Shown here in pieces: positions 7,682 to 16,720 of a stretch of DNA of 64,000 nucleotides. The notes under the pieces are model-generated. The model was not told the origin of the DNA. It saw only the letters and a program-made list of their open reading frames with translations, and did no database searches. Source of the stretch: DASPKT01 sp035626475 (GTDB lineage: Bacteria > Pseudomonadota > Alphaproteobacteria > Azospirillales > Azospirillaceae); the NCBI GenBank assembly GCA_035626475.1, contig DASPNP010000038.1, positions 1 to 64,000 on the forward strand, in the 5' to 3' direction. The position numbers and the translations under genes are program-made. Positions within the stretch are counted from its first letter, which is position 1, and each line of letters opens with the position of its first letter.

Positions 7682-10351
7682 TTACTTCGCCGCCGCCTTC
7701 TTCACGGCCGGCTTCTTCGCCGTCGTCGTCGCCTTCTTGGCCGGAGCCTTCGCAGCCGTACTCTTCACCGCCGCCTTCTTGGGCGCCGCGGCCTTCTTCG
7801 GTTCGGCCTCGGCCTTGGCGGGCTTCTTGGCGCTGTCCTTGGCGGCCTTGGCGGCCAGCAGTTCCAGGGCCTGTTCAAGCGTCACGGCGTCTTGGGAGAC
7901 GCCCTTGGGGAGAGAGGCGTAGAGCTTCAGGTGCTTGACGTAGGGGCCGAAGCGGCCGCTACCGACGCTGATGGGCTTGCCGTCCTTGGGGTGGTTGCCC
8001 AATTCGCGCGCCGGGGCCGCGGTGGCACGGGCTGTGGTGCCGGCCAGCAGGACCACGGCACGGTTCAGGCCGATGGTCAGCACGTCGTCGTCGGGCGGCA
8101 GGTTCTTGTAGACCTCGCCATGCTTCAGGTAGGAGCCGTAGCGGCCGATGCCGGCCTGGATGTCCTGGCCGGTCTCGGGATGCGCGCCGATGGAGCGCGG
8201 CAGCGACAGCAGCCGCAGCGCGGTCTCGAGATCCAGCTCCGACGCCTGCATGCCCTTGGGCAGCGAGACGCGCTTGGGCTTGGTCTCGCTGTCCTTGGGC
8301 GGGTCGTCGCCCAGCTGAACATAGGTGCCGAAGCGGCCGTTCTTCAGCCAGACGGTCAGGCCGGTGTCCGGATCGGTGCCGAGGCTGCGGTCACCGCCGC
8401 CGCCCTCGCCGTCGGCCCCCTCGATGCCCAGCGGCCGGGTGAAGTTGCACTCGGGATAGTTGGAGCAGCCGATGAAGCCGCCGCTACGGCCCAGCTTCAG
8501 CGACAGGCGTCCCTGGCCGCATTTCGGGCAGCGCCGCGGGTCGCCCTTGCCGTCGGCGGGCGCGGGGAAGAAGTGCGGGCCCAGCAGGTCGTCCAGCGCG
8601 TTCAGCACCTGGGTGATGGTCAGGTCCTTGGTGCCCTCGATCGAGGTGGAGAAGGCCTGCCAGAACTCCCGCAGCACGTCCTTCCAGTAGATGCGGCCGC
8701 CCGAGACGTCGTCGAGCTTGGTCTCGAGGTCGGCGGTGAAGCCGTACTCGACGTAGCGGCGGAAGAAGCTCTCCAGGAAGGCCGTGACCAGCCGGCCGCG
8801 GTCCTCCGGCACGAAGCGCCGCTTCTCGAGGCGCACATAGTTCCGGTCCTGCAGCACCTGCAGGATGCTGGCGTAGGTGGAGGGGCGGCCGATGCCCAGC
8901 TCCTCCATGCGCTTGACCAGGCTCGCCTCGGTGTAGCGGGGCGGCGGCTGGGTGAAGTGCTGGTCGGGGCGGATCTCGCCGCGCTTGAGGTCGTCGCCCT
9001 CCTTCATGGCGGGCAGGCGGCGCTCCTGGTCCTCGTCGTCGCCGGCGTCGTCCCGGTCCTCCTGGTAGACCTTCAGGAAGCCGTCGAACACGACAATGGA
9101 GCCGGTGGCGCGGAACACGGCCTCGGACTTCGGGGAGGCGATGTCCACCGCCACCTGGTCCATGACGGCGCTCTCCATCTGCGAGGCGACGGTGCGCTTC
9201 CAGATCAGCTCGTAGAGGCGCAGCTCGTCCTTGTCGAGCGCGCGGGCGACCTGGTCCGGCTTGCGGAACATGTCGGTCGGGCGGATGGCCTCGTGGGCCT
9301 CCTGCGCATTCTTGGCGGCGGTCTTGTAGATGCGCGGGTTCTTCGGCACGTACTGGTTGCCGTAGGCGGCGCCGATCAGCCGCCGGGCGCCGTCGATGGC
9401 CTCCTGGCTCAGCTGCACGCCGTCGGTCCGCATGTAGGTAATGAGGCCGACCGTCTCGCCGCCGATGTCCACGCCCTCATAGAGCTTCTGCGCGGTGCGC
9501 ATCGTCTTGGTGGCGCCGAAGCCCAGCTTGCGGCTGGCCTCCTGCTGCAGGGTGGAGGTGGTGAAGGGCGGGTAGGGGTTGCGGCGCACCTGCTTGCGCT
9601 CGACCGACGACACGCCGAAGCGTAGCGGCTCGATCTGCGCGACGGCCGTCATGGCCGCGCCCTTGTCGCCCAGCGCGAATTTGTCGAGCTTCTTCCCGCC
9701 CAGCTGCGACAGGCGCGCGGTGAAGCTAGCGCCGGCCTGGGTCTGGAAGGTCGCCTCGATTGTCCAGTATTCCTGCGGGCGGAACACCTCGATCTCGGAC
9801 TCGCGCTCGCACACCAGGCGCAGCGCCACCGACTGCACGCGGCCGGCGGACTTAGAGCCCGGCAGCTTGCGCCACAGCACCGGCGACAGGGTGAAGCCCA
9901 CCAGATAGTCCAGCGCGCGGCGCGCCAGATAGGCGTCCACCAGTTCCTTGTTGATGTCGCGCGGGTTGGCGATGGCGTCCAGCACCGCGCCCTTGGTGAT
10001 CTCGTTGAAGGTGACGCGCTTCAGGTCGATCTTGGACAGCAGCCGCTTCTCGCCCAGCACCTCCTTGACGTGCCAAGCGATGGCCTCGCCCTCGCGATCC
10101 GGGTCGGTGGCGAGATAGACGCGGTTGGCGCCGCGCACGGCGCGGGCGATCTCGTCGACATGGCGCTTGGAGCGGTCGCCCAGCTCCCAATCCATCTCGA
10201 AATCGGCCTCCGGGCGCACCGAGCCGTCCTTGGGCGGCAGGTCGCGGACATGGCCGAAGCTCGCCAGGACGGTGAAGTCCTGGCCGAGATACTTGTTGAT
10301 GGTCTTCGCCTTGGCCGGGGACTCGACGATGACGACGTTGCTGCCAGACAA
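7682..10351 (-). CDS. topA: DNA topoisomerase I
   Basis: The 889-residue type IA topoisomerase relaxes negative supercoils. It starts SGSNVVIVESPAKAKT (Toprim domain), has the acidic DPDREGEAIAWH motif, and the active-site Tyr in GLITYMRTDG. A zinc-ribbon segment (CPKCGQG...GCSNYPEC) and degenerate repeats follow, and the protein ends in a Lys/Ala-rich tail of about 55 residues. I start it at a TTG (10351) because AAAGGCGGG sits 5 bases upstream and the longer ATG form would run into dprA. It follows dprA with a gap of 49 bases on the same strand. Confidence 0.95.
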   Translation of the reverse strand: MSGSNVVIVESPAKAKTINKYLGQDFTVLASFGHVRDLPPKDGSVRPEADFEMDWELGDRSKRHVDEIARAVRGANRVYLATDPDREGEAIAWHVKEVLGEKRLLSKIDLKRVTFNEITKGAVLDAIANPRDINKELVDAYLARRALDYLVGFTLSPVLWRKLPGSKSAGRVQSVALRLVCERESEIEVFRPQEYWTIEATFQTQAGASFTARLSQLGGKKLDKFALGDKGAAMTAVAQIEPLRFGVSSVERKQVRRNPYPPFTTSTLQQEASRKLGFGATKTMRTAQKLYEGVDIGGETVGLITYMRTDGVQLSQEAIDGARRLIGAAYGNQYVPKNPRIYKTAAKNAQEAHEAIRPTDMFRKPDQVARALDKDELRLYELIWKRTVASQMESAVMDQVAVDIASPKSEAVFRATGSIVVFDGFLKVYQEDRDDAGDDEDQERRLPAMKEGDDLKRGEIRPDQHFTQPPPRYTEASLVKRMEELGIGRPSTYASILQVLQDRNYVRLEKRRFVPEDRGRLVTAFLESFFRRYVEYGFTADLETKLDDVSGGRIYWKDVLREFWQAFSTSIEGTKDLTITQVLNALDDLLGPHFFPAPADGKGDPRRCPKCGQGRLSLKLGRSGGFIGCSNYPECNFTRPLGIEGADGEGGGGDRSLGTDPDTGLTVWLKNGRFGTYVQLGDDPPKDSETKPKRVSLPKGMQASELDLETALRLLSLPRSIGAHPETGQDIQAGIGRYGSYLKHGEVYKNLPPDDDVLTIGLNRAVVLLAGTTARATAAPARELGNHPKDGKPISVGSGRFGPYVKHLKLYASLPKGVSQDAVTLEQALELLAAKAAKDSAKKPAKAEAEPKKAAAPKKAAVKSTAAKAPAKKATTTAKKPAVKKAAAK

Positions 10352-10400
10352 AGGGGACCCGCCTTTCAAACCAACCCGGGACGGCGGCCCCTGGAAATCG

Positions 10401-11543
10401 TCAGAGGATGCTGACGCGGCCGCCGGGGTGGCGCTGCGCGCGTCCCGCCAGCTCAAGCTCCAGCAGGACGGTCATCACCACCGCCGCAGACAATTGGCAG
10501 TCCCGGACCACCTCGTCAATGAGAACGGGCGTCGGCGAGAGGCTTTCGAGGATGCGCGACCGGGCGCGGGCCAGCTCCGCCTCGTCCGGCGGGACCGGCG
10601 GGGCGGCCCGGAACAGGTCGCGTTCCGGCTCCCGCATGGGGGCCGGCGTGGAGCGCAGGACATGGATCACATCCTCCGCATTCTCCACCAGATGCGCCCC
10701 CTCCTTGATCAGGCGGTTGCAGCCCTGGGCGCGGGGATCGGCCGGCGAACCGGGCACGGCGAACAGCTCGCGGCCCTGCTCCAGCGCCAGCCGGGCGGTG
10801 ATGAGGGAGCCGGACTTCAGCGCCGCCTCCACCACCAGCACGCCCAGCGACAGGCCGGAGATCAGCCGGTTGCGGCGGGGGAAGTGCCGGGCCTGCGGCT
10901 CGGTGCCGACGGCGCATTCGGCCACCAGCACGCCGCGATCGACTATCGCGGCGTGCAGCCGGTCGTTCTCGGGCGGGTAGATGATATCGACGCCGCCGGC
11001 CATGACGGCCGCGGTGCCGCCGTCGAGCGCCCCCGCATGCGCCGCCGTGTCGATGCCCCGCGCGAGGCCTGAGACGACGAGGAAACCCGCCGCCGCCAGC
11101 TCGCGCGACAGCTCGTTCGCCATGCGCTTGCCGGCCGTGGAGGCGTTGCGGGCGCCGACCACGCCCACGGCGGGGCGCTGCAGCAGCCCGGCATGGCCCA
11201 GGACCGAGAGCAGGGGCGGAGCGTCGTCCACCCCGGTCAGCGGCGCCGGATAGTCGGGCTCGCAGGCGGCGATCAGGCGGACGCCCAGCTTCTCCGCCGC
11301 GCGCAGCTCGCGCTCGGCCTCCGCCTTGGGGTAGAGGCGCAGGGGCTGCGCGCGGCCGCCGCGCTTCGCGAGGTCGGGCAATGCGGCCAGCGCGTCGCCG
11401 GCGGAGCCGAAGCGCTCCAGCAGCCGGTAGAAGGTGATGGGGCCGACATTCTCGGACCGGATCAGGCGGAGCCAGTCCAGCCGTTCGGTGGCGGAGAGGG
11501 GGCGTCGTGCGAGCGGCATGGGCGGAGCATCAATCCGCCGCAT
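10401..11543 (-). CDS. dprA: DNA processing protein DprA
   Basis: The 380-residue protein has the DprA Rossmann-like core: VGVVGARNAS, VVSGLARGIDTAAH and the FPRRNRLISGLS motif, followed by a C-terminal winged-helix-like domain (about 310-380). DprA loads RecA onto incoming single-stranded DNA during transformation. An internal ATG at 11519 is an equally good start. It forms a plausible operon with topA downstream, as in many Rhodospirillales. Confidence 0.93.
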   Translation of the reverse strand: MRRIDAPPMPLARRPLSATERLDWLRLIRSENVGPITFYRLLERFGSAGDALAALPDLAKRGGRAQPLRLYPKAEAERELRAAEKLGVRLIAACEPDYPAPLTGVDDAPPLLSVLGHAGLLQRPAVGVVGARNASTAGKRMANELSRELAAAGFLVVSGLARGIDTAAHAGALDGGTAAVMAGGVDIIYPPENDRLHAAIVDRGVLVAECAVGTEPQARHFPRRNRLISGLSLGVLVVEAALKSGSLITARLALEQGRELFAVPGSPADPRAQGCNRLIKEGAHLVENAEDVIHVLRSTPAPMREPERDLFRAAPPVPPDEAELARARSRILESLSPTPVLIDEVVRDCQLSAAVVMTVLLELELAGRAQRHPGGRVSIL

Positions 11544-11684
11544 ACTCTAGTCAACGGGGAAAGTTTCGCGGGACGCGGGAGGTTGGGGCCGTTCAGGTCG
11601 TGCCGGTAGGCCGCCCTCGCGGCGCAAGCCGGGACCCGGGGGTGCAGCCATGGGCGGTCGATGAAGCGGAGAGGCTGGAGCGTG

Positions 11685-11808
11685 GTGCGTCCTTCGACAG
11701 GCTCAGGATGAGGAAAGGGGGATGCCAGGCACCCCTGGTTCCCTCCCGCGCAAGCTTGGCTGGGAGCAGCACCCAACCTCCTCATCCTGAGCCTGTCGAA
11801 GGACGCAC
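11685..11808. repeat. MITE-like element with perfect 29-bp inverted arms
   Basis: The left arm (11685-11713) runs from GTGCGTCCTTCGAC to GGATGAGG, and the right arm (11780-11808) is its exact reverse complement. The 66-bp centre includes ATGCCAGGCACC. A related copy with the same arm lies at 63.8 kb. The rest of the 425-bp spacer (11544-11968) holds GTCATCCCGG-type repeat pieces, for example at 11621-11640 and 11895-11930, and no gene I can support. Confidence 0.8.
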
Positions 11809-11968
11809 AGCCTCAACGCTGCCCCTCAAAGCGCGCTGCATCCGTCGCATCCCGCGGCAACCCCTGGGTCCCAGCTGGAGCCTGTCCTCGGACGGGCCTT
11901 CGGCCCGATCCGGGGGCCGGGATGACGGGTGGAGGGGGGACACCGCCCAATCCATCGTCCGGCTGACC

Positions 11969-12592
11969 CTAGGCCGCGGCGTCCTTCTTCTTGGCGCCGA
12001 TGCGCGGCTCCTCGCCCTTCATGATCCGCTCGATGTTGGCCTTGTGGCGGATGAAGACCAGCAGCGCGATGAAGGCCGCCAGCCCCGCCAGCTGCGGCCC
12101 CGCCCACCACCAGGCGAAGAAGGGCGCGAGCCCGATGGCGACCAGCGCCGAGAGCGAGGAGATGCGGGCCACCACGGCCGTCGCCAGCCACATCAGGCAG
12201 GCGAACAGCCCGACCGGCCAGGAGATCGCCAGCAGCACGCCCAGCGCCGTGGCGACGCCCTTGCCGCCCTTGAAGCCCAGCCAGACCGGGAAGGCGTGGC
12301 CCAGCATGGACCCCGCCGCCGCCAGCATCGCCGGCTCAGGCCCCCATAGCGCCGCGACCAGCGTGGCGATGGCGCCCTTGCCGCTGTCCAGCAGCAGCGT
12401 CGCCAGCGCCAGCGGCTTGTTGCCGGTGCGCAGCACGTTGGTGGCGCCGATGTTGCCCGAGCCGATCTCCCGGATGTCGCCGTAGCCGGCCAGTCGGGTC
12501 AGCACCAGCCCGAACGGGACCGAGCCCAGCAGATAGCCGCCCGCCAGCGCCGCCAGCAGCAGGGGAAGGGAGGAGGCGAGGGCGTCGGTCAT
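11969..12592 (-). CDS. plsY: Glycerol-3-phosphate acyltransferase PlsY
   Basis: This 207-residue inner-membrane protein transfers acyl from acyl-phosphate to glycerol-3-phosphate, the first step of phospholipid synthesis. Hallmarks are GYLLGSVPFGLVL near the N-terminus, EIGSGNIGATNVLR, the GHAFPVWLGFKGGKGVAT motif, and several hydrophobic segments. It ends in a basic tail. I chose the ATG at 12592 because the longer form adds a non-conserved leader. It lies upstream of dprA on the same strand, separated by repeats. Confidence 0.95.
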   Translation of the reverse strand: MTDALASSLPLLLAALAGGYLLGSVPFGLVLTRLAGYGDIREIGSGNIGATNVLRTGNKPLALATLLLDSGKGAIATLVAALWGPEPAMLAAAGSMLGHAFPVWLGFKGGKGVATALGVLLAISWPVGLFACLMWLATAVVARISSLSALVAIGLAPFFAWWWAGPQLAGLAAFIALLVFIRHKANIERIMKGEEPRIGAKKKDAAA

Positions 12593-12669
12593 GGTGCTCT
12601 GGCGGACATGGTTGGATGAGGGCCAGATTTCACATGCCCGCCGAGGCAATGGCAAGCGGGAGATGCCTC

Positions 12670-15171
12670 TTAGTAAAGGTCGGCGATGCCCACCAGATCG
12701 ACGCCGGCCAGCACGTTCCCCAGATCCCTGAAGCGCTGCCCGTCCCAGTAGATGGCGGCGCCGTCGCCCTGGTTGCGGAACAGCAGATCGTCCCTGCCGT
12801 CGCCGTTCAGGTCGCCGACCCCAGCCAGGGCGAAGGCGCCGTCCAGCGTGATGAAATCGGCAAAACCGGCACTGCCGCGCGTGGCATCCCAGAAGATCAT
12901 CACCTTGGAGCGAGTGTTGAACAGCAGGAGGTCGTCCGCCCCACCGCCGATGAAGTCGCCGACGGCTTCGACCCGCCAGCCCGACGCCGGCGCGAGCGTC
13001 AGCATGTCCTTGAAGCCGGAGCCGTTCCAGTAGATGAGCGCGCCCGAAGCTTCGTTCTGGAAGATGATGTCGTCGGTCCCGGCGCCGTCCACATTGCCCA
13101 TGCCGGCAATGCCGACACCGTCGGCGGGCGTGATGAAGGCGTGGAACATGACCGCTTGCGTGTCGTAGAAGGCCAGCGTGTCGCCCATCCTGAGCAGGAA
13201 ATCGGCCCCGGCGCTCCCGATGAAGTTCCCGGCCCCGACAGCGACGAAATCCCCCATGGAAGGCGTCGCGCGTCCCCCCGTTTCCGCGATGGCCGAACTC
13301 CAGGTTGTCCGGCCGCCCGGTCCCCCCACCAGCAGGTCGTCCTTGCCGTCGCCATCGAAGTCGCCTTGGAGCTCGACAGTCCGCTCGGCCTGGATTCCCG
13401 CGAGCATGAAGAAGCCCTCGGCGCCCCGGGTGGAATCCCAGGCGACCATGGCGCCGGACGGCAGGCGCAGCAAGAGCTCCGCAGGCGACAGTCCGAACGT
13501 CAGCATGCCGTCGGAGAAGCGCGCCGCCTCCACGCCCGTCAGCCTGTCCGCCCCGTCCGCACCGCCACCGACATGTTCGACAGTGGTGACGCCGCGCGCC
13601 GTCGCGATCCGGTATTCGGCGCGGGCACCGGCGAAAACCGCCAAATCCTCGCCTGGGCCGCCGTCGATGGTGTCGTCACCCGCACCGCCAGCCAGCGTAT
13701 CGTTGCCGGCCCCGCCCAACAGCCGGTCGTCGCCCGCCAGCCCGCTGACCTGGTCGTCCAACCAGGACCCGGCAAGAGCGGCGTCGCTACCATTGGTCCC
13801 CACATAGCGGGTCAGTTCCTGGAAGCGGATATCGTCGGCTCCGAGCGAATGCGGCCCGGCGATCGTCACATGCAGGTCCTGGGGACTGAGGAATCCATCG
13901 TCGTCCATGTCGACGAACAGATGAGTCTGTCCACGCTGCTGGGTATAGAGGACCGATCCCACCCCGTCAGCGGCCTTGCTGCCGTAGCTGATTCTTCCGC
14001 CGTTCTGGATGTCTTGGCCGAACACCACCTGTCCGTCGAACTGCAGCCGGAGGGGCGTGGCGTTGACGATCTCGATGATGTCGCCGCCCGGGATGCCGGC
14101 CCCGGCGAAATCGTGGATTAAGGGGCGGGACAGGGAACGCCCGTCGAAGACCAGGTTGTAGCGGAACACGTCCTCGCCGCTGCCGCCGCGCTGGTCCGAC
14201 GTGCCGGTGATCCCGGCGACGATAAGGTCGTTGCCGGCCCCGGCGTCCAGGTCCCAGATGATCGGCACCGAGGCGGTATCGTTCCACCCGATGATGTCGG
14301 CGCCATCGCCAGTACGGATCTCGATGGTGCGGGTGTAAACCTCCACGCGGTCGTCGCCCGGCCCGGCGTCGATCCTGACCCAGCCGGCCTCGCCCGTGCC
14401 GGTGGTCCTGACCGTATCGTTGCCCGATCCCGCCTCGATAAACACCTGTCCGTGGACATAGACCAGGACATCGTCCCCTGGTCCGCCATAGGCCTGGAGC
14501 AGATTCTGGCGATCGCCGCCCATGTAGGATCGCAGGTTCAGGAGGAGGTCGTTGCCCTCTCCGCCTTCGAGCCGGCCGCCGCCGTTGCCGGCGACCAGGG
14601 TGTCGTCGCCGGCGCTTTCATAAACGTAATAGACCTCCTGGTTGCCGGCATCACGGGAGAAGTCGATGAAGTCCCCGCCTGGACCCGGCCGGAAACTGAA
14701 CTGCTCGACATTCCGTACCCGCGTCCCATTGCTCAGGACGTTCTCGTCGTTCGGGTTGGACCGCCAGACCAGGGCCTCGCCCACCGGGCTCAGCAGGTAG
14801 ACGCTGGCATAGTCGTAGCCCGGCCCGCCGTCCAGGAGGCCGCGCGGGCTCGCCACCCCTTCGTCCTCCCTCAGGACCAGGATGTCGCTTCCCGCGCCGC
14901 CCTCCAGGGTGACGCCGGCGCCGATGCCGTCAAGCTGGTCGTCGCCGTCCCCACCCCGCAGGATGCTGCCGCTGCCGTCGACGGTCCGCACGAGGGGCCA
15001 TAGGCTCCGGGTGACATAGAGTTCGTCGTTGCCGTTGCCTCCCAGCAGCGTGTCCGCGCCGCCGAACCCGATCAACCGGTCGTTGCCATCCAAGCCCTCG
15101 ATGCGCTCCGCGACGTCGAACCGCGCCCCTTCGATCGTTTCGGACTGGTCAGTACCGCTGATGGTCGGCAT
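12670..15171 (-). CDS. RTX-type calcium-binding protein with VCBS/FG-GAP repeats
   Basis: The 833-residue acidic protein contains many RTX-like nonapeptides (LDGNDRLIGFGGADTLLGG near the N-terminus, LAGDDRLLGGAGNDTLAGG near residue 480). The C-terminal third has about six VCBS/FG-GAP-like repeats such as GDFDGDGKDDLLVGG and GDLNGDGRDDLLFRN. It has no N-terminal signal peptide, in line with type I secretion, but no secretion ABC transporter lies nearby. A GGAGGG ribosome site precedes the ATG. Its job, perhaps surface adhesion or matrix, is not visible in the sequence. Confidence 0.85.
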   Translation of the reverse strand: MPTISGTDQSETIEGARFDVAERIEGLDGNDRLIGFGGADTLLGGNGNDELYVTRSLWPLVRTVDGSGSILRGGDGDDQLDGIGAGVTLEGGAGSDILVLREDEGVASPRGLLDGGPGYDYASVYLLSPVGEALVWRSNPNDENVLSNGTRVRNVEQFSFRPGPGGDFIDFSRDAGNQEVYYVYESAGDDTLVAGNGGGRLEGGEGNDLLLNLRSYMGGDRQNLLQAYGGPGDDVLVYVHGQVFIEAGSGNDTVRTTGTGEAGWVRIDAGPGDDRVEVYTRTIEIRTGDGADIIGWNDTASVPIIWDLDAGAGNDLIVAGITGTSDQRGGSGEDVFRYNLVFDGRSLSRPLIHDFAGAGIPGGDIIEIVNATPLRLQFDGQVVFGQDIQNGGRISYGSKAADGVGSVLYTQQRGQTHLFVDMDDDGFLSPQDLHVTIAGPHSLGADDIRFQELTRYVGTNGSDAALAGSWLDDQVSGLAGDDRLLGGAGNDTLAGGAGDDTIDGGPGEDLAVFAGARAEYRIATARGVTTVEHVGGGADGADRLTGVEAARFSDGMLTFGLSPAELLLRLPSGAMVAWDSTRGAEGFFMLAGIQAERTVELQGDFDGDGKDDLLVGGPGGRTTWSSAIAETGGRATPSMGDFVAVGAGNFIGSAGADFLLRMGDTLAFYDTQAVMFHAFITPADGVGIAGMGNVDGAGTDDIIFQNEASGALIYWNGSGFKDMLTLAPASGWRVEAVGDFIGGGADDLLLFNTRSKVMIFWDATRGSAGFADFITLDGAFALAGVGDLNGDGRDDLLFRNQGDGAAIYWDGQRFRDLGNVLAGVDLVGIADLY

Positions 15172-15432
15172 GGGCGCCCTCCGCTCCGGACCCCGACTTT
15201 GTGCGGGACGCGGCGGGCGGGTTCAACGCGGGCCGTGGATTTAGACCGTAAGCGGCCGGTCCGATCCTCCCGGGGGTTCCCTGACGGTTCCGGCATGTCC
15301 ACCGGGGCAGCGGCGGCATCGGCGGTATCGGATCGGGAGAGGCTGACAGCCCCGCCTCTCCAAAAGAGACGTGAGGGGCGTCCGGCCGGCCTGAGGCGCC
15401 AACCCTCGGTGCCGTGGCGCAGGGGGAGCCCC

Positions 15433-16719
15433 TTACTCCCCGAACACCACCCGCCCGTCGACGACCGTGCGCATGACCTTGCCCTGGACCGGGCGCTTGT
15501 CGAAGCAGCTGTTCTTGGACTTGGAGAGCAGCCGGTCGGCATCGACCTTCCAGGGCATGTCCGGGTCGAACAGGACCAGGTCGGCCGGGCCGCCCTTCGC
15601 CAGGCGGCCGAGGGCGGGCAGGCCCAGCACGTCCGCCGGGCGGCAGGTGATGGCGGCCAGGGCGTCGAGCAGACTCATGCGGCCCTTGTGCACCAGCTCC
15701 AGCGTCAGGGGCAGCAGCGTCTCCAGCCCCACGGCGCCGAAGGCGGCCTGGTTGAAGGGGACGCGCTTCTCGTCCTGGTTATGGGGGGAGTGGTCGCTGG
15801 CGATGCAGTCGATGGTGCCGTCCTCCAGCCCCTCGACGATGGCGCGGCGGTCCATCTCGCCCCTGAGCGGCGGGGACAGCTTGAAGAAGGTGCGGTAGTC
15901 GCCGACGTCCACCTCGGTCAGGGCGAAGTAGGGCGGGGCGGTGTCGGCGGTGACGCGGAGCCCGCGCGCCTTGGCCCGGCGCAGCACCTCGACCGACTCC
16001 GCCGTGCTGACATGGGAGGCGTGGTAGCGGCCGCCGGTCAGCTCCACCAGCCGCAGATCGCGCTCCAGCATGATGACCTCGGCCACGGCGGGGATGCCGG
16101 ACAGGCCCAGGCGCGTGGCGATCTCGCCGCCGTTCATCACGCCGGTCGCCAGCCGCGGCTCCTCCGGATGCTGCACGATCACCTTGCCGAAGGTGCTGGC
16201 GTAGGAGAGCGCCCGGCGCATGGTCAGCGGGTCGGCCACCGCCTTGGTGCCGTCGGTGAAGCCCACGGCGCCCGCCTCCGCCAGCAGGCCCATCTCCGTC
16301 AGCTCCTTGCCGCCCAGGCCGCGCGTCACCGCGCCGTAGGCGAAGACCTTGACGGTGCGGGCCTCGCGGGCGCGGCGCGCGATGTATTCCAGCCCAGCCA
16401 GGTCGTCGATGACCGGGTCGGTGTTGGGCAGGCAGGCCAGCGCCGTGACGCCGCCCGCCGCGGCCGCGCGGCCGGCGGTGCGGATGGTCTCGTTCTGCTC
16501 GAAGCCGGGCTCGCCGATCTGGGCGCGCATGTCCACCAGCCCGGGGGCGAGGCAGAGGCCGGCGCAGTCGATGGTCTCGATCCCCTCCGGCACGCCCTCC
16601 TGGAAGAGGGCCGGGCCGAGATCGGCGATGCGCTCGCCTTCGACCAGCAGCGCGCCCGTGGCGTCCAGGCCGGTGGCAGGGTCGAGCAGGCGGGCGTTGA
16701 GGTAGGCCGTGCGCTTCAT
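15433..16719 (-). CDS. pyrC: Dihydroorotase-like protein lacking the HxH metal motif
   Basis: The 428-residue protein belongs to the class I dihydroorotase family and keeps His184, the HASH segment (233-236) and Asp309 (ASDHSPHN). At the usual DxHxH site it reads DMRAQ (63-67), so both metal-binding histidines are replaced. Such forms are known as non-catalytic PyrC' partners of aspartate carbamoyltransferase; alphaproteobacterial members often show this substitution. The start codon lies 1 base after the pyrB stop, which supports joint expression and assembly. A true dihydroorotase should then exist elsewhere. Confidence 0.88.
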   Translation of the reverse strand: MKRTAYLNARLLDPATGLDATGALLVEGERIADLGPALFQEGVPEGIETIDCAGLCLAPGLVDMRAQIGEPGFEQNETIRTAGRAAAAGGVTALACLPNTDPVIDDLAGLEYIARRAREARTVKVFAYGAVTRGLGGKELTEMGLLAEAGAVGFTDGTKAVADPLTMRRALSYASTFGKVIVQHPEEPRLATGVMNGGEIATRLGLSGIPAVAEVIMLERDLRLVELTGGRYHASHVSTAESVEVLRRAKARGLRVTADTAPPYFALTEVDVGDYRTFFKLSPPLRGEMDRRAIVEGLEDGTIDCIASDHSPHNQDEKRVPFNQAAFGAVGLETLLPLTLELVHKGRMSLLDALAAITCRPADVLGLPALGRLAKGGPADLVLFDPDMPWKVDADRLLSKSKNSCFDKRPVQGKVMRTVVDGRVVFGE

Positions 16720-16720
16720 C

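Noticed and set aside
10352..10456. ATG-started longer form of TopA
   Set aside because: It overlaps the end of dprA and adds residues before the conserved start; TTG with a good ribosome site fits better.
12616..14121. A 501-residue plus-strand frame opposite the RTX gene
   Set aside because: The minus-strand frame has clear RTX and VCBS repeats; the opposite frame has no motif and is a shadow.
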